Origin: Cupriavidus sp. UYMMa02A
Lineage (GTDB): Bacteria > Pseudomonadota > Gammaproteobacteria > Burkholderiales > Burkholderiaceae
Assembly: GCA_001725945.1 (NCBI GenBank)
Contig: LRMT01000099.1
Location: forward strand, 1-54,783
Direction of reading: 5' to 3'
Length of the DNA: 54,783 bases
Shown: one piece after another, positions 29,864 to 39,037 of the stretch
How the letters are laid out: each line of letters starts with the position of its first letter
How positions within the stretch are numbered: position 1 is the stretch's first letter
Notes under the pieces: generated by a model
What the model was told of the DNA's origin: nothing
The model's database searches: none
Seen by the model: the letters and a program-made list of their open reading frames with translations, nothing else
Position numbers and translations under genes: made by a program

Positions 29864-30557
29864 TCAGGCGACCGCGCTTGTCGGCGGCTGTGCCCCCAGC
29901 GGCGTCAATCCGCCTGGTGTCAATTGCAGGACGCGATCCGCGGTCGCCGTCGCCAGTGCCGAGTGCGTGACGATCATCGCGGCCGTGCCGTTGGCATTGA
30001 CCAGTTCGCGCAGCAGGCTCAGCACCCGCGCGGCCGTCTCGTGATCAAGGTTGCCGGTCGGCTCATCCGCGAGCAGCAGCATGGGTCGGTGTACCAGGCC
30101 CGCGCAATCGCCACCCGCTGCAACTCCCCGCCGGAAAGCTCGCGCGGCAAACTGTCCTCGCGCCCCTCAAGCCCAACCGCGGCGAGCATCTCGGCAACGC
30201 GCGCCGACGCCCTTTTTCGCTCGAGGCCGTTCAACAGCAGCGGCAGCGCCACGTTCTGCGCCGCGCTCAAATTCGGCAGCACGTGGAAGGCCTGGAACAC
30301 GAACCCCAGCTTGCGACGCCTCAGCAAGGTTGCGGCATCGTCGTCCAGCTTGCTCAGATCCTGTCCGTCGAACTCGATGTGGCCACTGTCGGGCCGATCC
30401 AGACCGGCGATCAGGTGCAGCAGCGTTGACTTGCCCACGCCCGATTCACCCATGACGGCGACATATTCGCCGGCCTCCAGCGCAAGACTGACTCCGCGGA
30501 GAACCGTGCGCGGTCGGGCGCGTTATAGGTCTTGGAGACATCTGTAAGGGTCAGCAC
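29864..30557 (-). CDS. ABC ATP-binding protein, LolD/MacB type (two frameshifts)
   Basis: A 231-residue ATPase after correction, the normal size of LolD-type proteins. Walker A GESGVGKST, Q-loop FVFQAFHVLPNLSAAQNVAL, signature LSGGELQRVAIARA, and Walker B LLLADEPTGNLD with H-loop VTHSALATATADRV are visible. Breaks near 30515 (NAPDRA then TVLRGVSLALEAG) and 30095 (IARA then LVHRPMLLLADEP) each fit one lost base. The most likely start is GTG 30557 (LTLTDVSKTYN follows); an ATT one codon before is also near a GAGG. First gene of the three-gene Att-like operon. Confidence 0.82.
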
Positions 30558-30878
30558 AATGTCGTCAACCTCGCGTGGCAGTGACCTTTCCTTCAAACCA
30601 GTGAGGGCGGAGGGCGGGCGGGCACAAACCATTCTGCCACCATTGAAGCGCATGGACTTGTCGAAGCAGGCCACTTCTCATGGTTCCCCGGACCGGCATT
30701 CGCCGCGAGGCAGCGATAACGTGGGACCTTCCAGGACATCAAGAGGCTTTCGCGGCATAAATGGGCCGGTACTTCCGTCGCGCTTGTTCCAACGGTTCTC
30801 TCGCCGCTGCCTATATTTGTCACAGTGCCATTCGTGCTGCGCGACGCACCGCGCTGATTTCGCTAACAGGAGGGCAAG
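30558..30878. other. Divergent region between the Att-like operon and DUF883 gene
   Basis: 321 bases between oppositely oriented starts. No gene is recognised. It must carry promoters for both sides. An AGGAGG site lies just before 30879. Confidence 0.4.
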
Positions 30879-31211
30879 ATGAACGACATCCAATCCGATC
30901 TTTCCATGCACAAGGACGCATTGGCCCGCGACGTCGATGCGCTGATGGCCGACGTGCAGGCGCTTCTTCGTGATGTCAAAGCCGAAACCGGCGTAGGGGC
31001 CAGCCTTGAGCGCCACGCACTCAAAGCCCGGCAGCGCGCGCTGCAGGACCGCCTCGTTGCGCTGCGCGAAGAGAGCCGCAACAAAGTCTCCGGGTGGGCG
31101 ACAACGACCGATCGCTACGTCCATGAGCATCCGTGGCAAAGCATGGGTACCGTGGCCGCGATCGCGGCAACCACAGGCGCTATCGTCGCGCTGGCTGGCA
31201 GGCACCATTAG
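30879..31211 (+). CDS. DUF883 (ElaB/YqjD/YgaM-type) protein
   Basis: A 110-residue protein with the DUF883 layout: an N-terminal amphipathic helix region (KDALARDVDALMADVQALLR, with repeated Val/Leu), the basic middle (LKARQRALQDRLVALREESR) and the C-terminal glycine-zipper-like membrane segment MGTVAAIAATTGAIVALAG. Members of this family are inner-membrane, ribosome-associated proteins often raised in stationary phase. AGGAGG six bases before ATG 30879 fixes the start. Confidence 0.8.
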   Translation: MNDIQSDLSMHKDALARDVDALMADVQALLRDVKAETGVGASLERHALKARQRALQDRLVALREESRNKVSGWATTTDRYVHEHPWQSMGTVAAIAATTGAIVALAGRHH

Positions 31212-31342
31212 GCAGTCATGACTGCGGCGCCGGCATGGCAATGACACATGGGTAGTTCGGGCATGAGCCACGTGGTAGTTGCTATGCCGGCAAATGGATG
31301 GTCTGCCTGCGTGCGATCTGAATGTTATTCGGAAGGCCAACC

Positions 31343-31753
31343 ATGGAAGATTTGACAAAGGAAGAGCTGGCGACGTTGGCGGCACAAATGGATGCTGAGG
31401 AGTCGCGTATCCGTGCCGTCGCTGGCACCGGCGATTCGCCTGTCGTGCCGCCGACGCAACGTGAACACCTTGATGAAGGTGAACTGGCGGACGAAAAGAC
31501 CGTGCAGCGCCAGGGCGACGCGATGCTGGGGCACTATCGCATGCAACTGGCCGACATTGATGCAGCCAGGTCAAGGATGAGAAGCGGCCAGTATGGCGTC
31601 TGTATCGACTGCCAGCAGGCCATTCCTTTTTCCCGCTTGCAGGCGTACCCAACCGCCATACGCTGCACGGCATGTCAGAGTCGCCACGAACACCTCCATT
31701 CACGCCAGGCGCAGGATATGCCCCGACCGACTAGCCTGTCGTCGCGTAGCTGA
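31343..31753 (+). CDS. TraR/DksA-family zinc-finger protein
   Basis: A 136-residue DksA/TraR-like protein. The helical N-terminal half (LTKEELATLAAQMDAEESRI) leads into the zinc finger CIDC-x17-CTAC near residues 92-115 (the Cys pairs CIDCQQ and CTACQS). DksA proteins bind in the RNA polymerase secondary channel; TraR-like ones vary. ATG 31343 has GGAAGG six bases upstream; an upstream in-frame ATG at 31322 lacks one. One base separates its stop from the convergent next gene. Confidence 0.8.
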   Translation: MEDLTKEELATLAAQMDAEESRIRAVAGTGDSPVVPPTQREHLDEGELADEKTVQRQGDAMLGHYRMQLADIDAARSRMRSGQYGVCIDCQQAIPFSRLQAYPTAIRCTACQSRHEHLHSRQAQDMPRPTSLSSRS

Positions 31754-31754
31754 C

Positions 31755-32009
31755 TCACTCGTGCCTGAGATCAATGCCGAAGCCGCCAGCCAGCTCGCAA
31801 TCGATGATCCCGGCAGCGTAGGCAAATAGCCAGTCCTCTGCCTCCTGCAGCGTTGCTGGCGGCTGGGGCCAGTCCGGCGTAAAGCGAATGCCCATGTCGT
31901 CATCGCGCGCGGAGATCTGGACGCGCCCGTTTGGCGTGCCCTGCTCAATCGCCTCCGGCGCGAACAGCGCAACGTGGAATCCCTTGTAAGACCGTTTTCG
32001 TTCCAGCAT
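31755..32009 (-). CDS. Hypothetical protein, about 84 residues
   Basis: Not recognised by function. It reads MLERKRSYKGFHVALFAPEA, then GRVQISARDDDMGIRFTPDW and EAEDWLFAYAAGIIDCELAG. ATG 32009 has GGAGA seven bases upstream; a TTG five codons earlier is weaker. Acidic, no signal or membrane segment. It is convergent with the DksA-like gene (1-base gap). Confidence 0.6.
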   Translation of the reverse strand: MLERKRSYKGFHVALFAPEAIEQGTPNGRVQISARDDDMGIRFTPDWPQPPATLQEAEDWLFAYAAGIIDCELAGGFGIDLRHE

Positions 32010-32205
32010 TTCAGTCTCCGGCAATCAACACAGGTCTGTGGCGCTGCAAACAGTCGGGGCGCGACATTAATGATTCTTGGCGATGATGATGCCAGGTGCA
32101 AATCCGACTGGCGGCATTTGGCAGAGTGGCGGTATCCGGTGGGTTCTGGCGAACTACAATCATGGTGCCGGTCCGTCGCGCGGCATGGCCGCTGTGGAGG
32201 TGCGT

Positions 32206-32553
32206 ATGCGCTTCGAGGCATTCTCTTTCGGCTCCATCTGCATTGATGGCGTGACGTACGAGCATGACGTGGTCATCGACCAAGGCAAGGTCCGCAAGCG
32301 CAAGAAGGGGCCATCCAAGCCATTCCGCGAGGCCTTCGGGCATACGCCGCTGTCGATCAGGGAAGACATTCCCTGGAACTGCAGTCGGCTGGTGATCGGC
32401 ACCGGCGGCGGTGCATTGCCGGTCATGGACGAGGTGAAGCAGGAGGCCAAGGATCGCCACGTGAAACTGGTCATTGCGCCCACCGCCAAGGCCATTGCGA
32501 CGCTGAAGAAGCACCCCGGCGGCACCAACGCAGTCCTGCACCTCACCTGCTAG
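32206..32553 (+). CDS. Mth938/NDUFAF3-like domain protein
   Basis: A 115-residue protein of the Mth938 domain family: ICIDGVTYEHDVVIDQGKVR, IPWNCSRLVIGTGGGALPVM and KLVIAPTAKAIATLKKHPGG. In eukaryotes the same fold assists complex I assembly; the bacterial role is unknown. ATG 32206 has GGAGG spaced for translation, while the frame extends upstream without a matching start. A stable hairpin follows the stop. Confidence 0.85.
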   Translation: MRFEAFSFGSICIDGVTYEHDVVIDQGKVRKRKKGPSKPFREAFGHTPLSIREDIPWNCSRLVIGTGGGALPVMDEVKQEAKDRHVKLVIAPTAKAIATLKKHPGGTNAVLHLTC

Positions 32554-32568
32554 CCGCGCAAGGCGCGG
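32554..32568 (+). terminator. Hairpin directly after the Mth938 stop
   Basis: CCGCGC-AAG-GCGCGG forms a perfect six-base stem with a three-base loop immediately after the stop codon. Only TT follows, so it is a poor Rho-independent terminator, but it could still stall or protect the transcript. Confidence 0.3.
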
Positions 32569-32763
32569 TTGCCTGCGATAGATCTTCCTGACGCAGGAAG
32601 TCGGGACGCGAGCCCGGCGGCGCCCTTGCTCCGAGATGTCATCCCCCTGTCATCCACGCCACTCAAAATGCCGTCCAGACAGGGTGCAGGCAACCGTCCG
32701 CCAGCCGGGTTCTGCGGCAGTGCAGCGATGGAATGTCTTGACGCCCGCTTTTTTCCGCCTTCA

Positions 32764-32778
32764 ATGAAAACGTTTCAT
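32764..32778. promoter_or_regulatory. LacI-family operator-like palindrome
   Basis: ATGAAAACGTTTCAT is an inverted repeat of ATGAAA/TTTCAT with a central ACG; LacI/GntR-class operators often have this kind of A/T-flanked CG centre. It lies 51 bases before the LacI-family start at 32829. No second copy is seen before the binding-protein gene at 33919, so it probably controls the whole downstream operon and the regulator itself. Confidence 0.55.
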
Positions 32779-32828
32779 CCTGAGCCGCAAGCGTGAATCG
32801 CAAAGATCCAGCCGCAGGCAGGCCTGAC

Positions 32829-33866
32829 ATGACCGGTGGCGCCACCCTGATCGACGTGGCGCAGGCCGCGCGGGTGTCGCTCGCCACCGCATCGCGCGTA
32901 TTCAGCAGCCCGCACCTCGTGCGCGACAGCACGGCACAACGTGTGCGCGAGGCGCGCGCCGGCTGAGCTTTCGCCCCAACCTGCTGGGCAGCAAGCTGCG
33001 CGCCCAGCAGACCCGCATGATCGGCGTGATGCTGCCGACGCTGGAAAACGCGGTGTTCGCCGAATGCTGGCACGGCATCGAGGAAGCGGCGCTGGCGGAC
33101 GGCTATTCGCTGATGCTGGTCACCAGCGGCTACGATCCGGCGCGCGAACGCGAGCGTGTGGAATACCTGCTGCGCCATCGCGTGGACGGCATGGTGCTGA
33201 CCGTGGCCGACGCGGCGCGCAGCACGGTGCTGGATCAACTCGACAGCGAGGGTGTGCCCTACGTGCTGGCGTACAACCAGGCCGGACCGCGCAGCCGGCG
33301 TCATTCAGTATCGGTGGACAACCGGCGCAGCGCCTGCGCCGGCGTGGAGGCCCTGATCGCCGCCGGGCATCGCCGCATCGTCGTGGTGTCGGGAGCCTTC
33401 GTCGCCTCGGACCGCGCGCGCCAGCGCTTTGCCGGCTATCAGGACGCCATGCGCGCGCACGGGCTGACGCCGGCCGCGCCACTCTGCCTGCCATCGCACA
33501 CTGCCAGCCATGCCGAACAAATCCGCGCGCTGGTCCGGGCAAACGATGCGCCCACCGCCCTTTTCTGCACCAATGACCTGCTGGCCATCGGCGTGATCTC
33601 CGACCTCAGGCGCCTCGGCCTGAGCGTGCCGCGCGACGTCTCCGTGCTGGGCTATGACGGTATCGCGCTGGGCAACGTGGTCGAACCGCCGCTGGCCACC
33701 GTCGTGCAACCCAATGCGGAGATCGGCGCCGGCGCCGTCGGCCGGCTGCTTGCCCGGCTGCACGATGGCGGACGAGCTCGGCGCGCTGCCGCGCGTCACG
33801 CTGCTGCCGCACGCACTGCGCGTCAACGGCACCGTGGCCGCTCCGCCGTCAACGTACCCCGCGTGA
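32829..33866 (+). CDS. LacI-family transcriptional regulator (two frame breaks)
   Basis: A LacI-family repressor of about 345 residues after correction. The helix-turn-helix is TLIDVAQAARVSLATASRVF (residues 6-25) with the hinge region RVREAARRLSFRPNLLG-like after correction. The ligand-binding domain follows: RMIGVMLPTLENAVFAECWH through DVSVLGYDGIALGNVVEPP. Breaks lie near 32960 (one lost base) and 33770 (one extra base or two lost), the end reading ELGALPRVTLLPHALRVNG to TGA 33864-33866. ATG 32829 is preferred to in-frame GTG 32793. It precedes the transporter-phosphodiesterase genes and is probably their repressor or activator. Confidence 0.85.
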
Positions 33867-33918
33867 CCCCCTGTGCATGCTGCATTCCCCACCCCTGTCC
33901 TCAACCAAGGAGCCTCCC

Positions 33919-34939
33919 ATGCAACTTATTCCTTCCTGGCGCCGCCCGCTGCGCTGGATGGCCCTGGCGCTTGGCGCCGCCGCGTTCAGCCAGGGCGTGG
34001 CCGCCCAGACCGCGATCTGCTACAACTGCCCGCCCGAATGGGCCGACTGGGCGGCACAGATCCGCGCCATCAAGGAAAAGACCGGCGTTACCGTGCCGCT
34101 GGACAACAAGAACTCCGGCCAGTCGCTGGCGCAGCTGGTCGCCGAGAAGGCCAGCCCGGTCGCGACGTGGTCTACTACGGCGTGACCTTCGGCATCCAGG
34201 CCAAAAAGGACGGCGTGACCGCCGCCTACAAGCCCGCCCACTGGAACGACATTCCCGACGGCCTGAAAGACCCGCAAGGCAACTGGTTCGCCATCCATTC
34301 CGGCACGCTGGGCTTCATGGTCAATGTCGACGCGCTGCGCGGCAAGCCGGTGCCGCAGTCATGGGCCGACCTGCTCAAGCCCGAGTACAAGGGCCTGGTC
34401 GGCTATCTCGATCCCGCCAGCGCCTTCGTCGGTACGTGGGCGCAGTAGCGGTCAACCAGGCCATGGGCGGCACGCTCGACAACTTCGGCCCGGCCTTCAA
34501 GTATTTCAAGGACCTGCAGAAGAACCAGCCGATCGTGCCCAAGCAGACCGCTTACGCGCGCGTGCTGTCCGGTGAAATCCCTATCCTGCTCGATTACGAC
34601 TTCAACGCCTATCGTGCCCGCTACAAGGACCACGCCAACGTTGCCTTCGTGATCCCCAAGGAGGGCTCGGTGGTGGTTCCCTACGTGATGAGCCTGGTCA
34701 ACAAGGCGCCGCATGAGGCCGAAGGCCGCAAGGTGCTCGACTTCGTGCTGTCCGACGCCGGCCAGGCGCTGTGGGCCAACGCCTACCTGCGGCCGGTGCG
34801 CGCCGGCGTGGTGCCCAAGGAAGTACAGGCGCGTTTCCTGCCGGCCACCGAATACGCACGGGCCAAGGCGGTGGACTTCGGAAAGATGGCCGACGTGCAG
34901 AAGGCGTTCAGCGAGCAGTATCTGAAGGAGGTGCGCTGA
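33919..34939 (+). CDS. ABC transporter substrate-binding protein, Fe3+/polyamine/phosphonate type (two frameshifts)
   Basis: A periplasmic binding protein of 340 residues after correction. Signal peptide MQLIPSWRRPLRWMALALGA through AFSQGVAA, then mature QTAICYNCPPEWADWAAQI and VTVPLDNKNSGQSLAQLV, the pattern of the AfuA/PhnS/PotD-like group. Breaks near 34170 (SPVA then DVVYYGVTFGIQAKKDG) and 34435 (FVG then YVGAVAVNQAMGG) each fit one lost base. AAGGAG precedes ATG 33919. Genes for two permeases, an ATPase and a phosphodiesterase follow. The substrate is inferred only: a phosphodiester, phosphonate or related organophosphate. Confidence 0.82.
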
Positions 34940-35073
34940 CAGGTGCGCTGACGACTGGCGATGGTGTCTCCCGCCTGATGGTTGTCTCCCCACAAGCGTG
35001 GAGACAACCGGGCGGCTCACCCAAACCGGCTCATCCAAGGCATCGCCCACCGCCCCATCACCCCGTCACTGCC

Positions 35074-35891
35074 ATGACAAACCGATCCCCCTCCCTCTTC
35101 CTGTTCGCCTTGCCGGCACTGGTGGTCTTCCTGGCCTTCTTCTGCTTGCCGATGGCGCGGCTCCTGGCGGTCAGCATCAACGGCGAGCAAGGCGCGGGCG
35201 TGTACTGGACCGTGGTCTCCAGCCCGCGCTACCTGCACAGCCTGGTGGTCACCGTGCTGCTGTCGGCCGCCGTGACACTGGTCACGCTCGTGATTGCCGG
35301 CATTGCCGGCACCTTCCTGCAGCGCAACGCGGTGCCTGGCAAGTCCGTGCTGGTGGCCATGCTGACTTTTCCGCTGGCGTTTCCCGGCGTGGTGATCGGC
35401 TTCATGGTCATCATGCTCGGCGGTCGCAACGGCCTGCTGGCCATGGTCGGCGACAAGCTCGCCGGCGAACGCTGGACCTTTGCCTACGGCCTGGCCGGGC
35501 TGTTCGTCGGCTACCTGTACTTTTCGATCCCGCGCGTGATCCTGACCGTGATGGCGGCCGTGGAGAAGCTCGACGCCTCGCTGGAAGAAGCGGCCCGCTC
35601 GCTGGGCGCCAGTCCCTGGCGCGTGGTGCGCGACGTGATGCTGCCCGCGATGATGCCGGCCATGATCTCCAGCGGCGCGATCTGCTTTGCCACCAGCATG
35701 GGTGCGTTCGGTACCGCCTTCACGCTGGCCACGCAACTCGACGTGCTGCCGCTCACCATCTACAACGAGTTCACCAACTACGCCAACTTCGGCATGGCCG
35801 CCGCGCTGTCCATCCTGCTCGGCACCGTCACCTGGGCCTTGCTGGCGGTCGCGCGCTGGTTCTCCGGCGACGCGTGGCCGCGACCGCTTAG
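35074..35891 (+). CDS. ABC transporter permease 1 (one frameshift at its end)
   Basis: A 272-residue permease after correction with six membrane segments and the EAA loop LEEAARSLGASPWRVVRDVM. The frame as read does not stop and continues into the second permease, but one lost base near 35882 (SGDAWP then ATA) gives TAG 35889-35891, 22 bases before the second permease start, which has its own AGGAG. I take this as two genes. ATG 35074 follows the binding-protein stop by 134 bases and has no clear ribosome site. Confidence 0.78.
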
Positions 35892-35913
35892 TGTCCATAC
35901 CAGGAGCCAACCC

Positions 35914-36789
35914 ATGACCCCAACCCATCGCCGCCCCGGCTACTGGCTGCAACTGGCGCTCACGCTGGCGGTCTGCGCCTTCATGACCGTGCCGGTCGTG
36001 CTCTCCGTGCTGGCCGGTCTGACCAACAATATCTTCATCGGGCTGGAGAGCGGCCTGACCACGCGCTGGCTCGCGGAAGTCTGGTCGCTCTATCGCAATA
36101 CCATCTTCCTGTCGCTGCTGATCGCGCTGGTCTGCCTTGCCTGCACGCTGGTGCTGGGCGTGCCGGCCGCATACTACATGGCGCTGCGGCGCAACCGCGT
36201 CACCCGGCTGATCGAGGAACTGCTGATGCTGCCGGTGGCGGTTCCGGGCCTCGCGACCGCGCTTGGCCTGATCCTGCTCTACGGCACCTGGCACGCCCTG
36301 CGCACGAGCTGGCTGTTTATCCTGATCGGTCATGTGCTGTTCACCCTGCCCTTCATGGTGCGTTCGGTGCTGGCCATCCTTTGCGCCATCGATATCCGCA
36401 CGCTCGAAGACGCGGCGGCCAGCCTTGGCGCCAGCCGCCTGCAGCGCTTCTTTACCGTGGTGCTGCCCAATTGCCGCCAGGGCATCCTGGCCGGCGCGCT
36501 CATGGTGGTCACGCTGTCGGTGGGGGAATTCAACCTGACCTGGATGCTGCACACGCCCACCACGCAGACCTTGCCCGTGGGCCTGGCCGACAGCTATGCC
36601 TCGATGCGGCTGGAGATCGGCTCGGCCTACACCATCGTCTTCTTCGTCATGATCATTCCGCTGCTGGTGCTGATGCAAGCGCTCAGCGCGCTGGGCGCGC
36701 GTTCCCGCAAGTACATCCCCGAAGCCGCGCACGCCCCTGCTGTTGCCGCCACGCCGGCCAACCCTCATACCGAGACCCGTCATGCATGA
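35914..36789 (+). CDS. ABC transporter permease 2
   Basis: A 291-residue permease beginning MTPTHRRPGYWLQLALTLAV at ATG 35914 with AGGAG nine bases upstream. Six membrane segments and the EAA loop LEDAAASLGASRLQRFFTVV are visible. It overlaps the ATPase start by eight bases. It is in frame with the first permease in the given sequence, which would make a fused protein of about 571 residues; the internal ribosome site argues against it. Confidence 0.85.
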   Translation: MTPTHRRPGYWLQLALTLAVCAFMTVPVVLSVLAGLTNNIFIGLESGLTTRWLAEVWSLYRNTIFLSLLIALVCLACTLVLGVPAAYYMALRRNRVTRLIEELLMLPVAVPGLATALGLILLYGTWHALRTSWLFILIGHVLFTLPFMVRSVLAILCAIDIRTLEDAAASLGASRLQRFFTVVLPNCRQGILAGALMVVTLSVGEFNLTWMLHTPTTQTLPVGLADSYASMRLEIGSAYTIVFFVMIIPLLVLMQALSALGARSRKYIPEAAHAPAVAATPANPHTETRHA

Positions 36790-37836
36790 ACCGACCACCA
36801 TCAGGCTGCGCAATTGCGGCAAGACGTTTGCCGACGGCACGCTGGCGCTGCAGCCGCTGGATCTCGACATCGGCGCCGCGGAAACGGTGGTGCTGCTAGG
36901 CCCGTCCGGCTGCGGCAAGACCACCACGCTGCGTATCATCGCCGGGCTGGAGTATCCCGATGCGGGCGGCGAAGTCTGGTTCGGCGATACCTGCGTGACC
37001 ACGCTGCCGATCGAGCAGCGCGGCGTGGGCATGGTATTCCAGAGCTACGCGCTGTTCCCCAATATGACCGTCTCCGAGAACATCGGCTATGGGCTGCGCG
37101 TGCGGCGCGTGGACGCCTCCACGCGCTGCCGGCGGTCGACGACATGCTCGCGATGATGCATCTCGAACCCTTCGCCGACCGCCGCGTGGACCAGCTCTCG
37201 GGCGGCCAGCGCCAGCGCGTGGCGCTCGCACGCGCCATTGCCGTGCAGCCGCGCGTGCTGCTGCTGGACGAGCCGCTGACCGCGCTCGACGCCAAGCTGC
37301 GCGACGCTGCGTGCCGATATCAACCAGTTGCTGCGCAGCCTGGGCATCACCGCCGTCTATGTCACGCATGACCAGGCCGAGGCCATGGCGCTGGGCGACC
37401 GCATCATCGTGATGGACAAGGGCCGCATCGCGCAGACGGGCACGCCGCAGGAGATCTACCGCGCGCCGGCCAATGCCTTCGTGGCGGATTTCATCGGCAC
37501 CATGAACCGCCTGCCTGCCGCTGCCGAGAATGGCGCCTGGCGCGTGCCTGGCGGCGTCGTGCCCCGGACGCACGAATCCGCGCCGGTGCCGCGCGCGACC
37601 TGATGTTCCGCCCCGAAGACGTGGCGCTGGTGGATTCGGACAATGCCCATCTGCACGGTAGCGTGGTCACGGCCCTGTTCCTGGGCAACTGCACACGCCT
37701 GCTGGTGGAAGTCGGCGCCGCCGCGCCGCTCATCGTCGACACCACGCGCCGCGACAACTGGCACGCCGGAGACCGCGTCGGCCTGCGCATCGACACCGGC
37801 CACCTCATCACCCTTCCCGAAGCCCTGGCAGCATGA
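36782..37836 (+). CDS. ABC transporter ATP-binding protein, PotA/FbpC type (three frame breaks)
   Basis: ATPase of the phosphodiesterase-linked importer, about 351 residues after correction. Walker [11 protein letters not shown]-loop [20 protein letters not shown], signature [14 protein letters not shown], Walker [18 protein letters not shown]-loop [16 protein letters not shown], and a C-terminal TOBE-like region ([12 protein letters not shown]). Breaks lie near 37120 (DASTR then [15 protein letters not shown]), 37305 (two lost or one gained base) and 37565 (GGVVP then [11 protein letters not shown]). It starts ATG 36782 inside the end of the permease and overlaps the next gene by ATGA. Confidence 0.85.
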
Positions 37837-38678
37837 ACACCGCCCCCTACCTGGTCGCCCACATCACCGACCTCCACATCAAGGCCGGCGGCAGGCTGTC
37901 GTACCGGCTGGTTGACACCGCCGGCGCGCTGCACCGCTGCATCGACACCCTGCTGGCTGCCCCGCAACAGCCCGACGCCGTGATCGTCACCGGCGACCTG
38001 GTCGACTTCGGCGCCGACAGCGAATACCAGTTCCTGCGCCAGATCCTGCAGCGGCTACCCATGCCCGTGCGGCTGCTGCCGGGGAACCACGACAGCCGCA
38101 GCGCGTTACGCCGCGTCTTTGCCGATCACGACTACCTGTTCGCCACCGGCAGCGGCGAAGACCCGGTGCACTACAGCATCGATGCGGGCCCGCTGCGGCT
38201 GGTGGCCTTCGACTGCACGGTGCCGGGCCAGCCCGGCGGGCGCGTCGATCCCGCTGCGCTGCCGTGGCTGGAAGCCGCGCTGTCTGCCGACCCGACCCGC
38301 CCCACCCTGCTGTTGCTGCACCATCCGCCGTTCTTTACCGGCATCGGCCACATGGACGAGCAGGGCCTGGCCAACGCCGACGCGCTCGAAGCCATCGTGC
38401 GGCGCCACCCGCAAGTGGAACGCGTGCTGTGCGGCCATCTGCATCGGCACATCACGCGCCGCTTCGGCGGCACGGTCGCGATCACCGCGCCCGGGCCGGC
38501 GCACCAGGTGGCGCTGGACCTGGACCCGCAGGCGCCCTCGCGCTTTCGCATGGAGCCGCCGGGCTACCTGCTGCACTGGTGGCATCCGGCGCACGGACTG
38601 GTGACGCATGCGGCAGCGATCGGAGACTATGGGGCAGCGCATCCGTTCTTTGATGCGCAGGGCAAGCTGATCGACTAG
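37833..38678 (+). CDS. Metallophosphoesterase, GpdQ/CpdA-like phosphodiesterase
   Basis: A 281-residue cytoplasmic binuclear-metal phosphodiesterase. The conserved metal ligands are visible: HITDLHIKAGGR (first motif DxH), VTGDLVDFGADSEY (GDxxD), PGNHDSRSALRR (GNHD), LLLHHPPFFTGIGH and VLCGHLHRHITRRFG (GHxH). The size and order fit GpdQ (glycerophosphodiesterase) and the cAMP phosphodiesterase CpdA; the two cannot be told apart here. It lacks a signal, so it acts on the imported product. It is translationally coupled to the transporter ATPase, which suggests it hydrolyses the transported phosphodiester. Confidence 0.83.
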   Translation: MNTAPYLVAHITDLHIKAGGRLSYRLVDTAGALHRCIDTLLAAPQQPDAVIVTGDLVDFGADSEYQFLRQILQRLPMPVRLLPGNHDSRSALRRVFADHDYLFATGSGEDPVHYSIDAGPLRLVAFDCTVPGQPGGRVDPAALPWLEAALSADPTRPTLLLLHHPPFFTGIGHMDEQGLANADALEAIVRRHPQVERVLCGHLHRHITRRFGGTVAITAPGPAHQVALDLDPQAPSRFRMEPPGYLLHWWHPAHGLVTHAAAIGDYGAAHPFFDAQGKLID

Positions 38679-38721
38679 TGGTGACGCTCTGGCAGGTTGT
38701 TCGTGAGCGCCCGGTGAACAC

Positions 38722-39036
38722 TCAGCGCTCGTCCCTGACCTGCACCTTGCCGTCCTCCACCCGGACCGGAAAGGTCGCCACCGGCTCGTAGGCGGGCGGG
38801 CACAGCGCCTCGCCCGTCAGCAGGGAAAAGTGCGAGCCGTGGCGCGGACAGACGACTTCCTGGCCCTCCACGTCGCCGCCGCAAAGCGGCTCGGCCTCGT
38901 GCGAGCAGAGGTCCTCGATGGCGTAATAATTGCCACCCACATTGAATACCGCGACCTGTACGCCATCGACATCGACGCTGCGGCAAGTGCCGGGCGCAAA
39001 CTCGTCGGCCCTGGCGACATCGATCCACTCGCTCAT
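38722..39036 (-). CDS. Rieske-type [2Fe-2S] ferredoxin, last gene of the SUF operon
   Basis: A 104-residue HcaC/NirD-like Rieske ferredoxin. The two ligand boxes are CSHEAEPL and CPRHGSHF (Cys-x-His and Cys-x2-His), which bind a [2Fe-2S] cluster. It starts at 39036, one base after the sufT stop. Such ferredoxins often close SUF operons in this order; it probably gives or receives electrons in cluster assembly or is a client. It is convergent with the phosphodiesterase gene. Confidence 0.9.
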   Translation of the reverse strand: MSEWIDVARADEFAPGTCRSVDVDGVQVAVFNVGGNYYAIEDLCSHEAEPLCGGDVEGQEVVCPRHGSHFSLLTGEALCPPAYEPVATFPVRVEDGKVQVRDER

Positions 39037-39037
39037 C

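Noticed and set aside
34771..35073. An upstream extension of the first permease reading frame
   Set aside because: It overlaps the end of the binding-protein gene and gives non-hydrophobic sequence; the permease start is ATG 35074.
35017..37032. A 671-codon open frame on the minus strand across the permease genes
   Set aside because: It is antisense to clear permease and ATPase coding, rich in His, Gln, Arg and Gly as expected from GC skew at codon positions, and matches no family.
38705..38730. GAGCGC and GCGCTC as a terminator between convergent genes
   Set aside because: The stem is only six bases with a 14-base loop, no T run, and half lies inside the Rieske gene's end.
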